A DNA stretch of 64,000 bases, taken from NCBI RefSeq assembly GCF_000820145.1, contig NZ_CDBW01000004.1, positions 1-64,000 on the forward strand, in the 5' to 3' direction. The DNA is from Aeromonas sobria. GTDB taxonomy: Bacteria > Pseudomonadota > Gammaproteobacteria > Enterobacterales > Aeromonadaceae. Below the pieces are notes generated by a model, which saw only the letters and a program-made list of their open reading frames with translations, was not told the origin of the DNA and did no database searches. Both the position numbers and the translations under genes were made by a program. Of the stretch, positions 1 to 9,331 are shown in pieces; positions within the stretch are counted from its first letter, which is position 1; the number at the start of each line of letters is the position of its first letter.

Positions 1-72
1 GGTGCCGGATTTTTTAATGCCGATGGTGCCCGCCTGAAACGACACTATGAGCGCCACTGGTGCTCGATATGA
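1..72 (+). CDS. possible 3' end of an unidentified gene
   Basis: The first bases of the window read as 23 codons without a stop, ending at TGA (70-72), with a basic and aromatic C-terminus (RLKRHYERHWCSI). The gene would begin before the window. There is too little sequence to recognise a family, and a chance open frame is quite possible in DNA this GC-rich. It would be convergent with pntB. Confidence 0.3.
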   Translation, partial: GAGFFNADGARLKRHYERHWCSI

Positions 73-157
73 GCCCCCTGCCACCTCGTTACCCCTGAAT
101 ACCCTTCTCACCAAGTCATGAGGCTGACAAATCACCCGCCAGTTAACCAACGGCCCA

Positions 158-191
158 TAAAAAATGCCAGTCAGCGTTAACTGACTGGCAT
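158..191 (-). terminator. rho-independent terminator of pntAB
   Basis: On the minus strand an 11-bp perfect stem (ATGCCAGTCAG paired with CTGACTGGCAT, 6-nt loop) is followed by a run of T. It lies 42 bases past the pntB stop. A nearly identical hairpin follows gpsA at 15431-15457. Confidence 0.85.
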
Positions 192-232
192 CAAGGCCGA
201 AGCCTGTTTGAGGTGCGATACCTGATGGGTGC

Positions 233-1717
233 TTACAGCGCCTTGAGGATCGCCTCGACGCTGGCCTTGGCATCGCCAAACAGCATCTGGGTATTCTCTT
301 TGAAGAACAGCGGGTTCTGGACACCGGCATAGCCAGTGTTCATGGAGCGCTTGAAGCCGATAACGTTCTGCGCTTTCCACACTTCCAGTACCGGCATACC
401 GGCGATCGGGCTGCCCGGATCTTCCATCGCGGCCGGGTTAACGGTGTCGTTGGCACCGATCACCAGCACGGTATCGGTATCGGTGAAGTCGTCGTTGATC
501 TCGTCCATTTCCAGCACGATGTCATACGGGACTTTCGCTTCCGCCAGCAGCACGTTCATGTGGCCTGGCAGACGACCGGCAACCGGATGGATACCGAAAC
601 GCACCTTGATGCCGCGATCACGCAGCTTCTGGGTGATTTCAGCCACCGGATACTGGGCCTGCGCCACCGCCATGCCGTAGCCCGGGGTGATGATGACAGA
701 GCTGGAGTTCTTCAGCAGGTCAGCCACTTCCTCGGCGCTGGTTTCGCGGTATTCACCCATCTCCTGATCAGCCGTGGAGGCCACGCCATCGGAGCCGAAG
801 CCACCGGCGATGACGGAGATAAAGGAGCGGTTCATCGCCTTACACATGATGTAAGAGAGGATCGCACCGGAAGAACCTACCAGCGCACCCACCACGATCA
901 GCAGGTCGTTGGAGAGCATGAAGCCCGCCGCCGCCGCCGCCCAACCGGAGTAGGAGTTGAGCATGGAGACCACTACCGGCATGTCGGCACCACCGATGGA
1001 GGCAACCAGATGCCAGCCGAAGGCGAAGGCGATCAGGGTCATCACCAGCAGAGCGAAGGTAGAACCGCCCGCGTTGACGAAGTAGACCATCAGCGCCAGA
1101 GAGGCGACTACCGCCAGCAGGTTCAGCTTGTGGCGGTGCGGCAGCATCAGCGGCTTGGAGGAGATCAGACCGCGCAGTTTGCCGAAGGCAACCACTGAAC
1201 CGGTGAAGGTCACGGCACCGATGAAGACGCCCAGGAAGATCTCGACCAGGTGGATGTTCAGCATGGCGCCGGTGAGGTGCTCGACCTGGGCGACGCTGGC
1301 CGCCTGTTCGAACGCCGCACGGGCGGCTGCCAGTGTCGCATCCAGATTGGAACCGACGGAAACCACCACTTCAGCAGGGGCAGAGGGGTGCAGATCGATG
1401 AAGCTGTTGACGCCCACCAGCACCGCGGCCATACCGACGAAGCTGTGCAGCACGGCCACCAGCTCGGGCATCTCGGTCATCTCGACCTTGAGTGCCAGCC
1501 GCACGCCGATGGCACCGCCGATCACCATGGCCAGGATGATCCAGTGCACGCCACTGGTCTCCGGGTTGAATACGGTGGCGAGCAGGGCGATAGCCATACC
1601 CGCGATACCGAACAAGTTGCCATGCTTGGCCGTTTCTTGCTTCGACAGTCCCGCGAGACTGAGGATGAAGAGCACGGCGGCAACGATATAGGATGCTGTT
1701 ACCAGTCCTTGAGACAC
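233..1717 (-). CDS. pntB: NAD(P) transhydrogenase, beta subunit
   Basis: PntB is the membrane subunit of proton-translocating transhydrogenase; with PntA it uses the proton gradient to drive hydride transfer from NADH to NADP+. The 494-residue product follows E. coli PntB closely from [14 protein letters not shown] to the C-terminal VEAILKAL, including the NADP-binding domain III (about residues 320-494, with [10 protein letters not shown] and [18 protein letters not shown]). It is about 30 residues longer than the E. coli protein because of an alanine-rich insertion at about residues 108-151, between two predicted membrane helices. The gene follows pntA with an 11-bp gap, so the two form an operon that ends at the terminator just downstream. 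Confidence 0.97.
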   Translation of the reverse strand: MSQGLVTASYIVAAVLFILSLAGLSKQETAKHGNLFGIAGMAIALLATVFNPETSGVHWIILAMVIGGAIGVRLALKVEMTEMPELVAVLHSFVGMAAVLVGVNSFIDLHPSAPAEVVVSVGSNLDATLAAARAAFEQAASVAQVEHLTGAMLNIHLVEIFLGVFIGAVTFTGSVVAFGKLRGLISSKPLMLPHRHKLNLLAVVASLALMVYFVNAGGSTFALLVMTLIAFAFGWHLVASIGGADMPVVVSMLNSYSGWAAAAAGFMLSNDLLIVVGALVGSSGAILSYIMCKAMNRSFISVIAGGFGSDGVASTADQEMGEYRETSAEEVADLLKNSSSVIITPGYGMAVAQAQYPVAEITQKLRDRGIKVRFGIHPVAGRLPGHMNVLLAEAKVPYDIVLEMDEINDDFTDTDTVLVIGANDTVNPAAMEDPGSPIAGMPVLEVWKAQNVIGFKRSMNTGYAGVQNPLFFKENTQMLFGDAKASVEAILKAL

Positions 1718-1728
1718 GTTAAACCCCC

Positions 1729-3252
1729 TTAATCCTTACGGAACATCTTCAGCATGCGCTGGGTGACGGTGAAGCCACCAAAGATGTTGATACTGGCAAT
1801 CAGCACAGCGACAAACGAGAGCGCAGTGACGAGCGTAGAACCCTGACCAATTTGCAACAGGGCACCGACCACGATAATGCCGGAGATGGCATTGGTGACC
1901 GACATCAGCGGCGTATGCAGGGAGTGGGAGACGTTCCACACCACGTAGTAACCGACCACACAGGCCAGAATAAATACGGTGAAGTGAGAGAGGAACGCGG
2001 CAGGTGCCACCGAGGCGATCCAGCCAAAGGCCGCGATGCCGAGGGCGCCAAACACAAACTTCTTGTTGGAAGGTTGCTTTGCTTCGGCCTTCTTGATCGG
2101 GGCTGCCACAGGTTTCTGCGGTGCGGCAGAGACAGCGATGGCGGGCGGCGGGAAGGTCACTTCACCGGCCTGGATCACCGTCATGTTGCGCTGAACCACG
2201 TCTTCGAAGTTGATGGCTACGTTGCCGTCCTTCTCCTTGCACATCAGCTTCATCAGGTTGACCAGGTTGGTACCGTAGAGCTGGGAGGATTGGGCAGGCA
2301 GACGACCCGGCAGATCGGTGTAACCGATCACCTTGACGCCGTTGGGGGTGACGAACAGCTCGGTCGGCTTGGTGTATTCACAGTTGCCGCCGGTTGCTGC
2401 AGCCAGATCCACGATGACGGAACCCGGCTTCATGCTGTCGACCATCTCCTTGGTGATCAGCTTGGGAGCCGGACGACCAGGGATCAGGGCGGTGGTGATG
2501 ATGATGTCCACCTCTTTGGCCTGCTGGGCAAACAGCGCCATCTCGGCGGCGATGAACTCATCGGACATGACCTTGGCATAACCATCGCTGGATGCGCCGT
2601 CTTCGCCACCGAAGTCCAGCTTGAGGAATTCCCCACCCATGGATTCGATCTGCTCGGCTACTTCCAGACGGGTATCGAACGCACGCACGATGGCACCGAG
2701 GGAACCGGCAGTACCGATGGCAGCCAGACCGGCTACGCCGGCACCGATCACCAGCACCTTGGCAGGTGGCACTTTACCGGCTGCGGTGATTTGACCGGTA
2801 AAGAAGCGACCGAACTGGTGCGCAGCTTCAACCACGGCGCGATAGCCACCGATGTTGGCCATGGAGGAGAGGGCATCGAGGGACTGGGCACGGGAGATCC
2901 GCGGCACCATGTCCATCGCCATCACATTGATGTTGCGCTCGGACAGCTTCTTGACCAGCTCAGGGTTCTGGGCAGGCCAGATGAAGCTCACCAGAGTGGC
3001 ACCATCTTTAATTTGTGCGATCTCGGCATCGGTCGGTGCATTGACCTTGAAGATAAGGTCGGCTTGCCAGACGCTCGGCACCACGCTGGCACCGGCAGCC
3101 TCGAAGGCGGCATCATCGAAGCTGGCCAACTGGCCTGCGCCGGACTCGATGGCGACCTCGAAGCCGAGCTTTTTCAGCTGCTCGACGGTAGCCGGGGTCG
3201 CTGCGACCCGGGTCTCACCGGCGAGACTCTCTCTCGGTATTCCAATCTGCAT
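1729..3252 (-). CDS. pntA: NAD(P) transhydrogenase, alpha subunit
   Basis: PntA carries the NAD(H)-binding domain I of transhydrogenase (residues 1 to about 380, Rossmann motif [13 protein letters not shown]) followed by a linker rich in Ala, Pro and Lys and about four membrane helices at the C-terminus. It ends [16 protein letters not shown], as in E. coli. The start at 3252 (MQIGIPRES) is preferred over an in-frame ATG 27 bases upstream because AGGGA lies 6 bases before it and the family begins MRIGIPRE. Product 507 residues. It is the first gene of the pntAB operon. Confidence 0.97.
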   Translation of the reverse strand: MQIGIPRESLAGETRVAATPATVEQLKKLGFEVAIESGAGQLASFDDAAFEAAGASVVPSVWQADLIFKVNAPTDAEIAQIKDGATLVSFIWPAQNPELVKKLSERNINVMAMDMVPRISRAQSLDALSSMANIGGYRAVVEAAHQFGRFFTGQITAAGKVPPAKVLVIGAGVAGLAAIGTAGSLGAIVRAFDTRLEVAEQIESMGGEFLKLDFGGEDGASSDGYAKVMSDEFIAAEMALFAQQAKEVDIIITTALIPGRPAPKLITKEMVDSMKPGSVIVDLAAATGGNCEYTKPTELFVTPNGVKVIGYTDLPGRLPAQSSQLYGTNLVNLMKLMCKEKDGNVAINFEDVVQRNMTVIQAGEVTFPPPAIAVSAAPQKPVAAPIKKAEAKQPSNKKFVFGALGIAAFGWIASVAPAAFLSHFTVFILACVVGYYVVWNVSHSLHTPLMSVTNAISGIIVVGALLQIGQGSTLVTALSFVAVLIASINIFGGFTVTQRMLKMFRKD

Positions 3253-3671
3253 GACTATTCCCTGATGGTTAATAAACAATCGCTGCCCAGTGTCTCACTT
3301 CTGATGAAACAAGACATGACCAAAGTGCAGGTCCAGGGCTCTTTGTTATGAAAATCAGTAGGCTTTACCTCAACCTCCTGTCATGGTCAGGCCCCCCGCT
3401 TTTCAGGCGCGAAGGTGATTAGTATCAAATTTTGGAGTTTTATTACAACCGCAGTCCCGACGGCACTCGTACAGAATTCAGCCCATCCCAGGCTACGATT
3501 AAAAAAAACAAACCAAATTAGAGGCTTATACCAGTAAAAACGGCTGAAAAAAGTGATCCAACCAGTCAAAAAAAATGTTTTACCGGCCCTCTATCTTAGC
3601 GTTTTTTGTTCTTACGAAATCCGCTTTCGTCTCACTAATCGTATCGAAATGCCCAGAAGTAACATTTTCTC
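3253..3671. other. AT-rich intergenic region upstream of pntA
   Basis: There is no convincing gene here. Codons in the short open frames are unlike the neighbours and none has a good ribosome binding site. A possible pntA promoter on the minus strand is TTGTAA (3443-3448) and TACTAA (3419-3424) with an 18-bp spacer; this is a weak, eye-read match. Confidence 0.4.
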
Positions 3672-3718
3672 AACAAAAACGGGGCCACCTCGCCGCCAGA
3701 TGGCGGGAGACGGCCCCG
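3672..3718 (-). terminator. terminator downstream of yqhD
   Basis: On the minus strand CGGGGCC and GGCCCCG enclose an inner GC-rich hairpin and are followed by TTTTTGTTG. It lies about 40 bases past the yqhD stop. Confidence 0.8.
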
Positions 3719-3760
3719 ACAATTCAATCGTTTCACCCCTGTGGCGCCGATTGACGGCCC

Positions 3761-4924
3761 TTACCAGGCAGCTTGATAAATATGCTGGCTCTGCACCAGA
3801 TCGATATCTCCGTGCTCGCCCAGACGGGTCATGCCGTGTTCACCCAGCTTGCCGATCAGGGTATCGATACCCAGATCTTTCAGACCATAGTCACGCAGTC
3901 GGGTCTTGACCCCCATCCGCTCGAAGAAGTCACGGGTGGCGGCGATGGCATCGTCGATGCGCTCAGCTTCGCTGCCGCTGCGCAGACCCCACACCCGCTC
4001 TGCATATTGCAGCAGCTTGGCATGCTTCTGTTTGCGCTTGGCCTGCAACAGAGCGGGCAGTACCGCCGCCAGGGTCTGGGCATGGTCGAGACCATGCAGG
4101 GCGGTCAGCTCGTGACCCAGCATGTGGGTGGCCCAATCCTGCGGCACACCGGCACCGATCAGACCGTTCAGCGCCATGGTGGCGCTCCACATGATGTTGG
4201 CGCGCACCTCGTAGTTTTGCGGCTCGGCCAGCGCCTTGGGGCCCTCTTCGATCAGGGTCAGCAGCAAGCCTTCGGCGAAGCGATCCTGCACCTTGGCATT
4301 GACCGGATAGGTGAGGTACTGCTCCACGGTATGAACGAAGGCATCCACCACCCCATTGGCCACCTGACGCTCGGGCAGGGTGTAAGTGAGCACCGGATCC
4401 AGCACGGCGAAGCGCGGCATTACGAACGGCGAGAAGAAATGCACCTTGTCGCCACTGCTGCGACGGGTGATGACGGCGCCCATGTTCATTTCGGAACCGG
4501 TCGCCGGCAGGGTCAGCACTGAACCCAGCGCAATGGCGGAGCGCACTTCGCTGCCGACGGTCTCGAGAATGTGCCAGGGCTCTTTGGCCAGATCGTAGTG
4601 CGCGGCAGCGGCGATAAACTTGGTGCCATCGAGCACGGAACCGCCGCCAACGGCGAGCAGGAAGTCGACCCGCTCGGCACGGGCAAGCTCAACGGCACCC
4701 ATCAGGGTCTCGTAGGCCGGGTTGGGTTCGATACCGCCAAATTCAAACAGGGTCATGCCAGCCAGTTCGCTGCGGATCTGCTCCAGCAGGCCGCTGCGCA
4801 CCACACTGCCACCGCCATAGGTGATCATGACGCGGGCATCGCTGGGGAGCTGCTCGCGCAACTGGGCGATCTGCCCTTGGCCGAACAGGATTTTGGTCGG
4901 GGTATGGAGCGTAAAGTTGTTCAT
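3761..4924 (-). CDS. yqhD: NADPH-dependent aldehyde reductase, YqhD type (iron-containing alcohol dehydrogenase family)
   Basis: This cytosolic enzyme reduces short-chain and reactive aldehydes to alcohols with NADPH. The 387-residue product matches E. coli YqhD in length and nearly throughout: the dinucleotide loop ITYGGGSV, the VGGGSVLDGTKFI motif, and the metal ligands in NGVVDAFVHTVEQY (Asp, His) and HELTALHGLDHAQT (two His). An in-frame upstream ATG would add 24 residues, but the start MNNFTLHTPT at 4924 has AAGG 8 bases before it and matches the family. It is transcribed away from the AraC-type gene yqhC, which in E. coli activates yqhD in response to aldehydes, so the same control is likely here. 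Confidence 0.95.
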   Translation of the reverse strand: MNNFTLHTPTKILFGQGQIAQLREQLPSDARVMITYGGGSVVRSGLLEQIRSELAGMTLFEFGGIEPNPAYETLMGAVELARAERVDFLLAVGGGSVLDGTKFIAAAAHYDLAKEPWHILETVGSEVRSAIALGSVLTLPATGSEMNMGAVITRRSSGDKVHFFSPFVMPRFAVLDPVLTYTLPERQVANGVVDAFVHTVEQYLTYPVNAKVQDRFAEGLLLTLIEEGPKALAEPQNYEVRANIMWSATMALNGLIGAGVPQDWATHMLGHELTALHGLDHAQTLAAVLPALLQAKRKQKHAKLLQYAERVWGLRSGSEAERIDDAIAATRDFFERMGVKTRLRDYGLKDLGIDTLIGKLGEHGMTRLGEHGDIDLVQSQHIYQAAW

Positions 4925-5081
4925 CGACATTGCCTTCTTCTGATAGTCAGGGCGGCCAGGCCGCGAAATCGTGATTGCATTTTTCTCCAGAACCACCCTA
5001 CCATCAAGACAACATCCTGCTTGATTCTTGCCTATTTCTACAAAGCAGCGAAAACCGGAACAGTTGAGTCAAAGAGCGCCC

Positions 5082-5984
5082 ATGCACAACCGTTACAGCG
5101 ACCTCGCCGCCAGAGTGACCCGCCACGTCACCGCCCCCGGCATCACCCCCTCCCCGGTGGAGCAGGTGAATTTCATCTATACCACCGAGTACCACGGCCG
5201 CACCCCGGTGCTCTACCAGCCGCGGATGATCGTGATCCTGCAGGGGCACAAGGTGGGTTATCTGGCGGATCAGGTGTTTCGCTACGACCCCAACCACTAC
5301 CTGCTGATGACCTTGCCGCTGCCCTGCGAGTGCGAGTGTTTCGCCTCCCCCGAGCAGCCGCTTATCGGTTTTACCATCGAGATCAACATGGTCACCCTGC
5401 AAGAACTGCTGCTGGAGCTGGGAGATGCCCTGCCCGCTCCCGCCCCGCAGAAGAGCGGCGTCCTCTCGGTGCCCCTGTCGGAAGCGATGTTCTGCGCCGC
5501 CGAGCGGCTGATCGATCTGATGGACAACCCGCTGCACGCCAAGGTGCTGGGACCGCAGACGGTGCGCGAGATGCTGTTTCACGCCCTCATTGAGGGGGGT
5601 GGCCCCGCCTTGCAGGCGCTCGCCAATCGCCACAACCATGTGGGCCAGATCGCCCGGGTGCTGCGTATGATAGAGTCCCGTTATGCCGACAACCTCACCA
5701 TGGAGGAGCTGGCGCGGGAGGTGAATATGAGCGTCTCCGCCTTTCACCACCACTTCAAGGCGGTCACCGCCACCTCGCCGCTGCAGTACATCAAGTCGTT
5801 TCGGCTGCACAAGGCGCGCATCATGATGCTGCACGACGGCATCAAGGCGGGCACTGCGGCGGCCAGAGTCGGTTACGAGAGCAACTCCCAGTTCAGCCGG
5901 GAGTACAAGCGCTTCTTCGGCAGCACGCCGACAGATCAGGCCTCCCGCTTTCGGGATGGCCAGCTGCGCATCATCGAGGGATAA
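5082..5984 (+). CDS. yqhC: AraC-family transcriptional regulator, YqhC type
   Basis: The product (300 residues from ATG 5082) has an N-terminal AraC-type sensor domain that aligns with E. coli YqhC (RTPVLYQPRMIVILQGHK, VFRYDPNHYLL) and a C-terminal double helix-turn-helix domain (about residues 195-290; MSVSAFHHHFKAVTATSP and GYESNSQFSREYKRFFG). It is divergent from yqhD, with the shared promoter in the 157-bp gap. A TTG start at 5028 would add 18 residues with no family support; neither start has a strong ribosome binding site, so the start is uncertain. The cysteines in PCECECF lie where YqhC has PFECE. The lipocalin gene follows after 17 bases. Confidence 0.9.
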   Translation: MHNRYSDLAARVTRHVTAPGITPSPVEQVNFIYTTEYHGRTPVLYQPRMIVILQGHKVGYLADQVFRYDPNHYLLMTLPLPCECECFASPEQPLIGFTIEINMVTLQELLLELGDALPAPAPQKSGVLSVPLSEAMFCAAERLIDLMDNPLHAKVLGPQTVREMLFHALIEGGGPALQALANRHNHVGQIARVLRMIESRYADNLTMEELAREVNMSVSAFHHHFKAVTATSPLQYIKSFRLHKARIMMLHDGIKAGTAAARVGYESNSQFSREYKRFFGSTPTDQASRFRDGQLRIIEG

Positions 5985-6001
5985 CTAGAGAGGGATTACC
6001 T

Positions 6002-6514
6002 ATGCGTTCACTACTTTGCCTGTTCACCGCTTTGCTACTGACGGCCTGTACCGGGATTGCCGACGGCATCCGCCCCGTCACCGGCTTTCAGCTCGATCGC
6101 TATCTCGGCACCTGGTACGAAATTGCCCGCCTCGACCACAGCTTCGAGCGGGGGCTGGAGCAGGTGAGCGCCACCTACAGCCTGCGGGATGATGGCGGCG
6201 TCAAGGTACTCAACCGCGGCAAACAGAACGATGGCAGCTGGCGCGAAGCCGAGGGCAAGGCCTACTTCGTCGGCGACCCGGACGAGGCGCGGCTCAAGGT
6301 GAGCTTCTTCGGCCCCTTCTACGGCGGCTACAACGTCATCGACCTTGACCCCGACTACCAGCTCTCGCTGGTGACCAGCTACAACCACGACTACCTCTGG
6401 ATCCTCTCCCGCTCCCCCAATCCGCCCAAAGCGAAGGTGGACGCGCTGATCGCCAAAGCCAAGGGGCTGGGCTTTGCCACCGACCAGCTGATTTGGGTCA
6501 AGCAGACCCCTTGA
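6002..6514 (+). CDS. blc: outer-membrane lipocalin lipoprotein
   Basis: This is a 170-residue bacterial lipocalin. It has a lipoprotein signal peptide with lipobox LLTAC (Cys16), and Asp is not at position +2, so outer-membrane sorting is expected. The lipocalin signature GTWYEIARLDHSFERGL follows at about residues 36-52. It ends with the family-typical TDQLIWVKQT. The probable role, from E. coli Blc, is binding lysophospholipids or fatty acids during envelope stress. AGGGA lies 7 bases before the start, and the gene is only 17 bases behind yqhC, so the two may be co-transcribed; a terminator follows immediately. Confidence 0.93.
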   Translation: MRSLLCLFTALLLTACTGIADGIRPVTGFQLDRYLGTWYEIARLDHSFERGLEQVSATYSLRDDGGVKVLNRGKQNDGSWREAEGKAYFVGDPDEARLKVSFFGPFYGGYNVIDLDPDYQLSLVTSYNHDYLWILSRSPNPPKAKVDALIAKAKGLGFATDQLIWVKQTP

Positions 6515-6520
6515 GTCCGA

Positions 6521-6550
6521 ACGGGGAGCCCTGCTGGCTCCCCGTTTTTT
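6521..6550 (+). terminator. terminator of the yqhC-blc unit
   Basis: ACGGGGAGCC and GGCTCCCCGT form a 10-bp stem with a 5-base loop, followed by a T run. It begins 7 bases after the blc stop. Confidence 0.9.
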
Positions 6551-7050
6551 GCAACCCCCCCCCGCCTTTGCCCCCATCCTTGCTGCAAACCGCTCCGATT
6601 CACCCCCTGCCTGACTGCTGCGCACTGCCGGTTTTGGTGCGTTGAATTGCCCTCTTCGGTCAACCCAGATTCATGACGACAGTGCGCACCACCTCATCAC
6701 CCTATTAACAGCCTGTATATGACAGCACACCAACATATCGTCAGATTATTAACAGATACCTATCGATGAAAATGAAAAGACAACACCAGATATCGGCATA
6801 ACCACTATTTTCACGGCCAGCCGAAATATATTCCCCCACCGCCAAACGGTGTCGCAGAAAGGGACTGACATGAGCCTTTTATATTCTCCTTACGCTTTAA
6901 ATCTGCACAACAAACCAGCAAACAGACTTCAGAAAACCCCAAACGACGCCGCTTTAACTGATTAATTGTTGCCATCATTTTTGTTCGGTGATAAACAGCT
7001 AATCATTTAAAAATTACTCATAAATATTCAAATAGAGAGAGGTGGTCAAT
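6551..7050. other. AT-rich intergenic region before the DUF969 operon
   Basis: This region holds no gene I can support. It contains a run of nine C (6555-6563) and then a much more AT-rich stretch (about 6660-7050) that probably holds the promoter of the downstream operon. I saw no clear operator. Base composition is unlike the flanking genes. Confidence 0.4.
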
Positions 7051-7746
7051 TTGGAATGGATTAAACTGAGCGGCATACTCATTATCTTGCTGGGTTTTTA
7101 CTTCAGGCTCGATACCCTGGCCGTCGTGCTGGTCGCCGCCGTCACTACCGCCCTGGTCTCCGGTCTCTCCTTTACTGAATGCCTCTCCCTGCTGGGTGAA
7201 GCCTTCGTCTCCAACCGCATGGTGACGCTGTTTTTGCTGACCCTGCCGATGATCGGCATCTGCGAACGCTACGGCCTCAAACAGCAGGCGGTCACCCTGA
7301 TCGAGCGGATCAAAAAGCTCACCCCGGGCAAGTTCATGACCCTCTATATGTTTATCCGCGAGCTGGCCGGTCTCTTCTCGGTGCGGGTACAGGGCCATAC
7401 CCAATTTATTCGTCCGCTGGTCAACCCGATGACGCAGGCTGCCGCCAGCAAGGTACACGGGAAATTAAGTGAAGAGGACGAGGAATATATCAAAGCGCGG
7501 GTGTCAGCCACCGAAAATTACGGCAACTTCTTTGCCCAAAATACCTTCGTCGCCTCCGCCGGGGTATTGCTGATTGTCGGCACTTTCGACTCGCTGGGAT
7601 ATAACGTCTCCGCCGTCGATATTGCCAAGGCATCCATGCCGATTGCCATCATAGCTCTGTTTATGGTCGCCGCCTCCAATATGTGGTACGACCGTCAGAT
7701 GGCCAAAAAATATGCATCGAGCAATAGCAAGGGAGGTCAACAGTAA
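7051..7746 (+). CDS. DUF969 family membrane protein
   Basis: The product is a small inner-membrane protein of about 231 residues with hydrophobic segments near residues 5-40, 60-80 and 170-215, and a conserved core around FIRELAGLFSVRVQGHTQFIRPLV. DUF969 proteins occur paired with DUF979 proteins and, by context, are thought to form a two-part transporter. The start is taken as TTG 7051 because AGGTGG lies 5 bases before it; GTG at 7042 overlaps that site. The stop TAA overlaps the next ATG by one base (7746), so translation is coupled. The substrate is not shown by the sequence; the pcp and cyclotransferase neighbours suggest 5-oxoproline or pyroglutamyl peptides (inference). Confidence 0.85.
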   Translation: MEWIKLSGILIILLGFYFRLDTLAVVLVAAVTTALVSGLSFTECLSLLGEAFVSNRMVTLFLLTLPMIGICERYGLKQQAVTLIERIKKLTPGKFMTLYMFIRELAGLFSVRVQGHTQFIRPLVNPMTQAAASKVHGKLSEEDEEYIKARVSATENYGNFFAQNTFVASAGVLLIVGTFDSLGYNVSAVDIAKASMPIAIIALFMVAASNMWYDRQMAKKYASSNSKGGQQ

Positions 7747-8669
7747 TGGCTGCACTCATCCCCAATATGCTCGAATTCTTCTATGTGCTGATCGGCGTCA
7801 TTCTCTTTAGCAGCGCCTGGCGCGTCCTGCGTGATGGCAACCACCCGGCACGAGTCGGCACCGCGCTGTTCTGGACCATCCTCGGGGTGCTGTTCGCCTT
7901 CGGCAGCTATATCCCCAGCATGATTAACGGGATACTGATCCTCGCCATGGGGGTCATCACCCTGCTAAAGCAGGTGAAGATCGGCAAGCTGGAGCAGGCG
8001 AGCGAAGAGGAGTCCCAGCGCCATGCCAACCGCATCGGCAACCGGATCTTCTTGCCCTGCGTATTGCTGGCCCTGCTGGCGGTGGTAATCGCCCAGTTCA
8101 CCCCCCTCGGCGGTCAGGTCGGTATCGGTCTGGCGGCGGTGATCGCCTTCGTCATCACTGTGCTGCTGACCCGCGCCACACCTTCCACCGTGGTGGGAGA
8201 CTCCGACCGGATGATCCAGCAGGTGGGAATCACCGGCATCCTGCCCCAGTTGCTGGCCGCCCTCGGGGTGATCTTCAACAAGTCCGGGGTCGGTGACGTC
8301 ATCTCGCAGGGGATCTCCACCGTGGTCCCTATGGGCAGCCCCTTCATCGGGGTAGTGGCCTACTGCCTCGGGATGATGGTCTTCACCATGATCATGGGCA
8401 ACGCCTACGCCGCCTTCACCGTCATCACCGCCGGGATCGGCATTCCCTTCGTGGTCGCGCAAGGAGGTGATCCGGTGATCGCCGGTGCGCTGGCCATGAC
8501 TGCCGGTTTCTGCGGCACCCTGATGACTCCCATGGCCGCCAACTTCAACGCCCTGCCCGCTGCCTTGCTGGAGATGAAAGATCTCAACAAGGTGATCAAG
8601 GTGCAGGTGCCGATGGCACTGACCCTGGTGCTGATCCATATCGCCCTCATGTACTACTGGGCATTTTGA
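7746..8669 (+). CDS. DUF979 family membrane protein, putative permease partner of DUF969
   Basis: The product is a very hydrophobic 307-residue protein with about nine predicted membrane segments and glycine- and proline-rich stretches (IGVVAYCLGMMVFTMIMGNA, GTLMTPMAANFNALPAALL) typical of ion-coupled carriers. It starts on the last base of the DUF969 stop codon. Its constant partnering with DUF969 and the following peptidase gene suggests the pair imports the substrate or product of Pcp. No transport class can be proven from the sequence. Confidence 0.85.
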   Translation: MAALIPNMLEFFYVLIGVILFSSAWRVLRDGNHPARVGTALFWTILGVLFAFGSYIPSMINGILILAMGVITLLKQVKIGKLEQASEEESQRHANRIGNRIFLPCVLLALLAVVIAQFTPLGGQVGIGLAAVIAFVITVLLTRATPSTVVGDSDRMIQQVGITGILPQLLAALGVIFNKSGVGDVISQGISTVVPMGSPFIGVVAYCLGMMVFTMIMGNAYAAFTVITAGIGIPFVVAQGGDPVIAGALAMTAGFCGTLMTPMAANFNALPAALLEMKDLNKVIKVQVPMALTLVLIHIALMYYWAF

Positions 8670-8686
8670 GAATTCGGGAGACGATG

Positions 8687-9331
8687 ATGAAAGTTCTGAT
8701 TACCGGTTTTGACCCCTTCGGCGGCGAGCCCATCAACCCGGCCTGGGAGGCAGTAAAGCGCCTGCCCGACACCATTCTGGATGCCACCGTGATCAAGGCC
8801 CAGATCCCCACCGTATTCGGCAAGTCGGCCACCCTGCTGGCGGAGCTGATGCACCAGCACCAGCCGGATGTGGTGATCAACGTCGGTCAGGCGGGTGGTC
8901 GCTTCGCCATTACCCCGGAGCGGGTCGCCATCAACCTCGACGACGCCCGCATCCCCGACAACGAGCAGCAGCAGCCCATCGATGAAGTGATTCAGACCGA
9001 TGGCGCACCGGCCTACTTCTCCCGCCTGCCCATCAAGGGGATGGTGCAGCGCATCAAGGAGAACGGTATTCCGGCAGCGGTCTCCAACACCGCGGGCACC
9101 TTCGTCTGCAACCACATCATGTACCAGCTGCACTACCTGATCGAACAGCAGTTCCCGGCGGTGCGCGGCGGCTTTATCCACGTCCCCTACATCACCGAAC
9201 AGGTGGCGGACAAGGTGAACCAGCCCTGCCTCGCCATGAGCGACATCACCCGTGCGCTGGCGCTGGCGATCGAGGCAGTGGTGCTGCAGCAGGATGGCGA
9301 CCTCAAGGTCGTGGGTGGCGAGATTTCATGA
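8687..9331 (+). CDS. pcp: pyroglutamyl-peptidase I (pyrrolidone-carboxylate peptidase)
   Basis: This cytosolic cysteine peptidase (clan CF, family C15) removes N-terminal 5-oxoproline from peptides. The 214-residue product has the family start MKVLITGFDPFGG, the Glu region NVGQAGGRFAITPERVAINL, the nucleophile Cys in AGTFVCNHIMYQLH and the catalytic His in GGFIHVPYI. The start ATG 8687 has GGGAG 6 bases upstream; an earlier in-frame TTG and the ATG at 8684 fit less well. It is 17 bases after DUF979, and its stop overlaps the start of the cyclotransferase gene by 4 bases. Confidence 0.95.
   Translation: MKVLITGFDPFGGEPINPAWEAVKRLPDTILDATVIKAQIPTVFGKSATLLAELMHQHQPDVVINVGQAGGRFAITPERVAINLDDARIPDNEQQQPIDEVIQTDGAPAYFSRLPIKGMVQRIKENGIPAAVSNTAGTFVCNHIMYQLHYLIEQQFPAVRGGFIHVPYITEQVADKVNQPCLAMSDITRALALAIEAVVLQQDGDLKVVGGEIS

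Noticed and set aside
1852..3351. A 499-codon open frame opposite pntA
   Set aside because: It mirrors pntA codons on the other strand, has biased composition (His, Gly, Asp rich) and no family resemblance. Similar long antisense frames opposite the dCache receptor (9963-11693), pyrBI (13247-14599), gpmI (17712-19085), edd (23388-24689), recG (29492-30928) and the DUF2867 gene (39844-41226) were rejected for the same reason.
3387..3569. A 60-codon minus-strand ORF between pntA and yqhD
   Set aside because: No ribosome binding site, AT-rich composition typical of a promoter region, and no recognisable motif.
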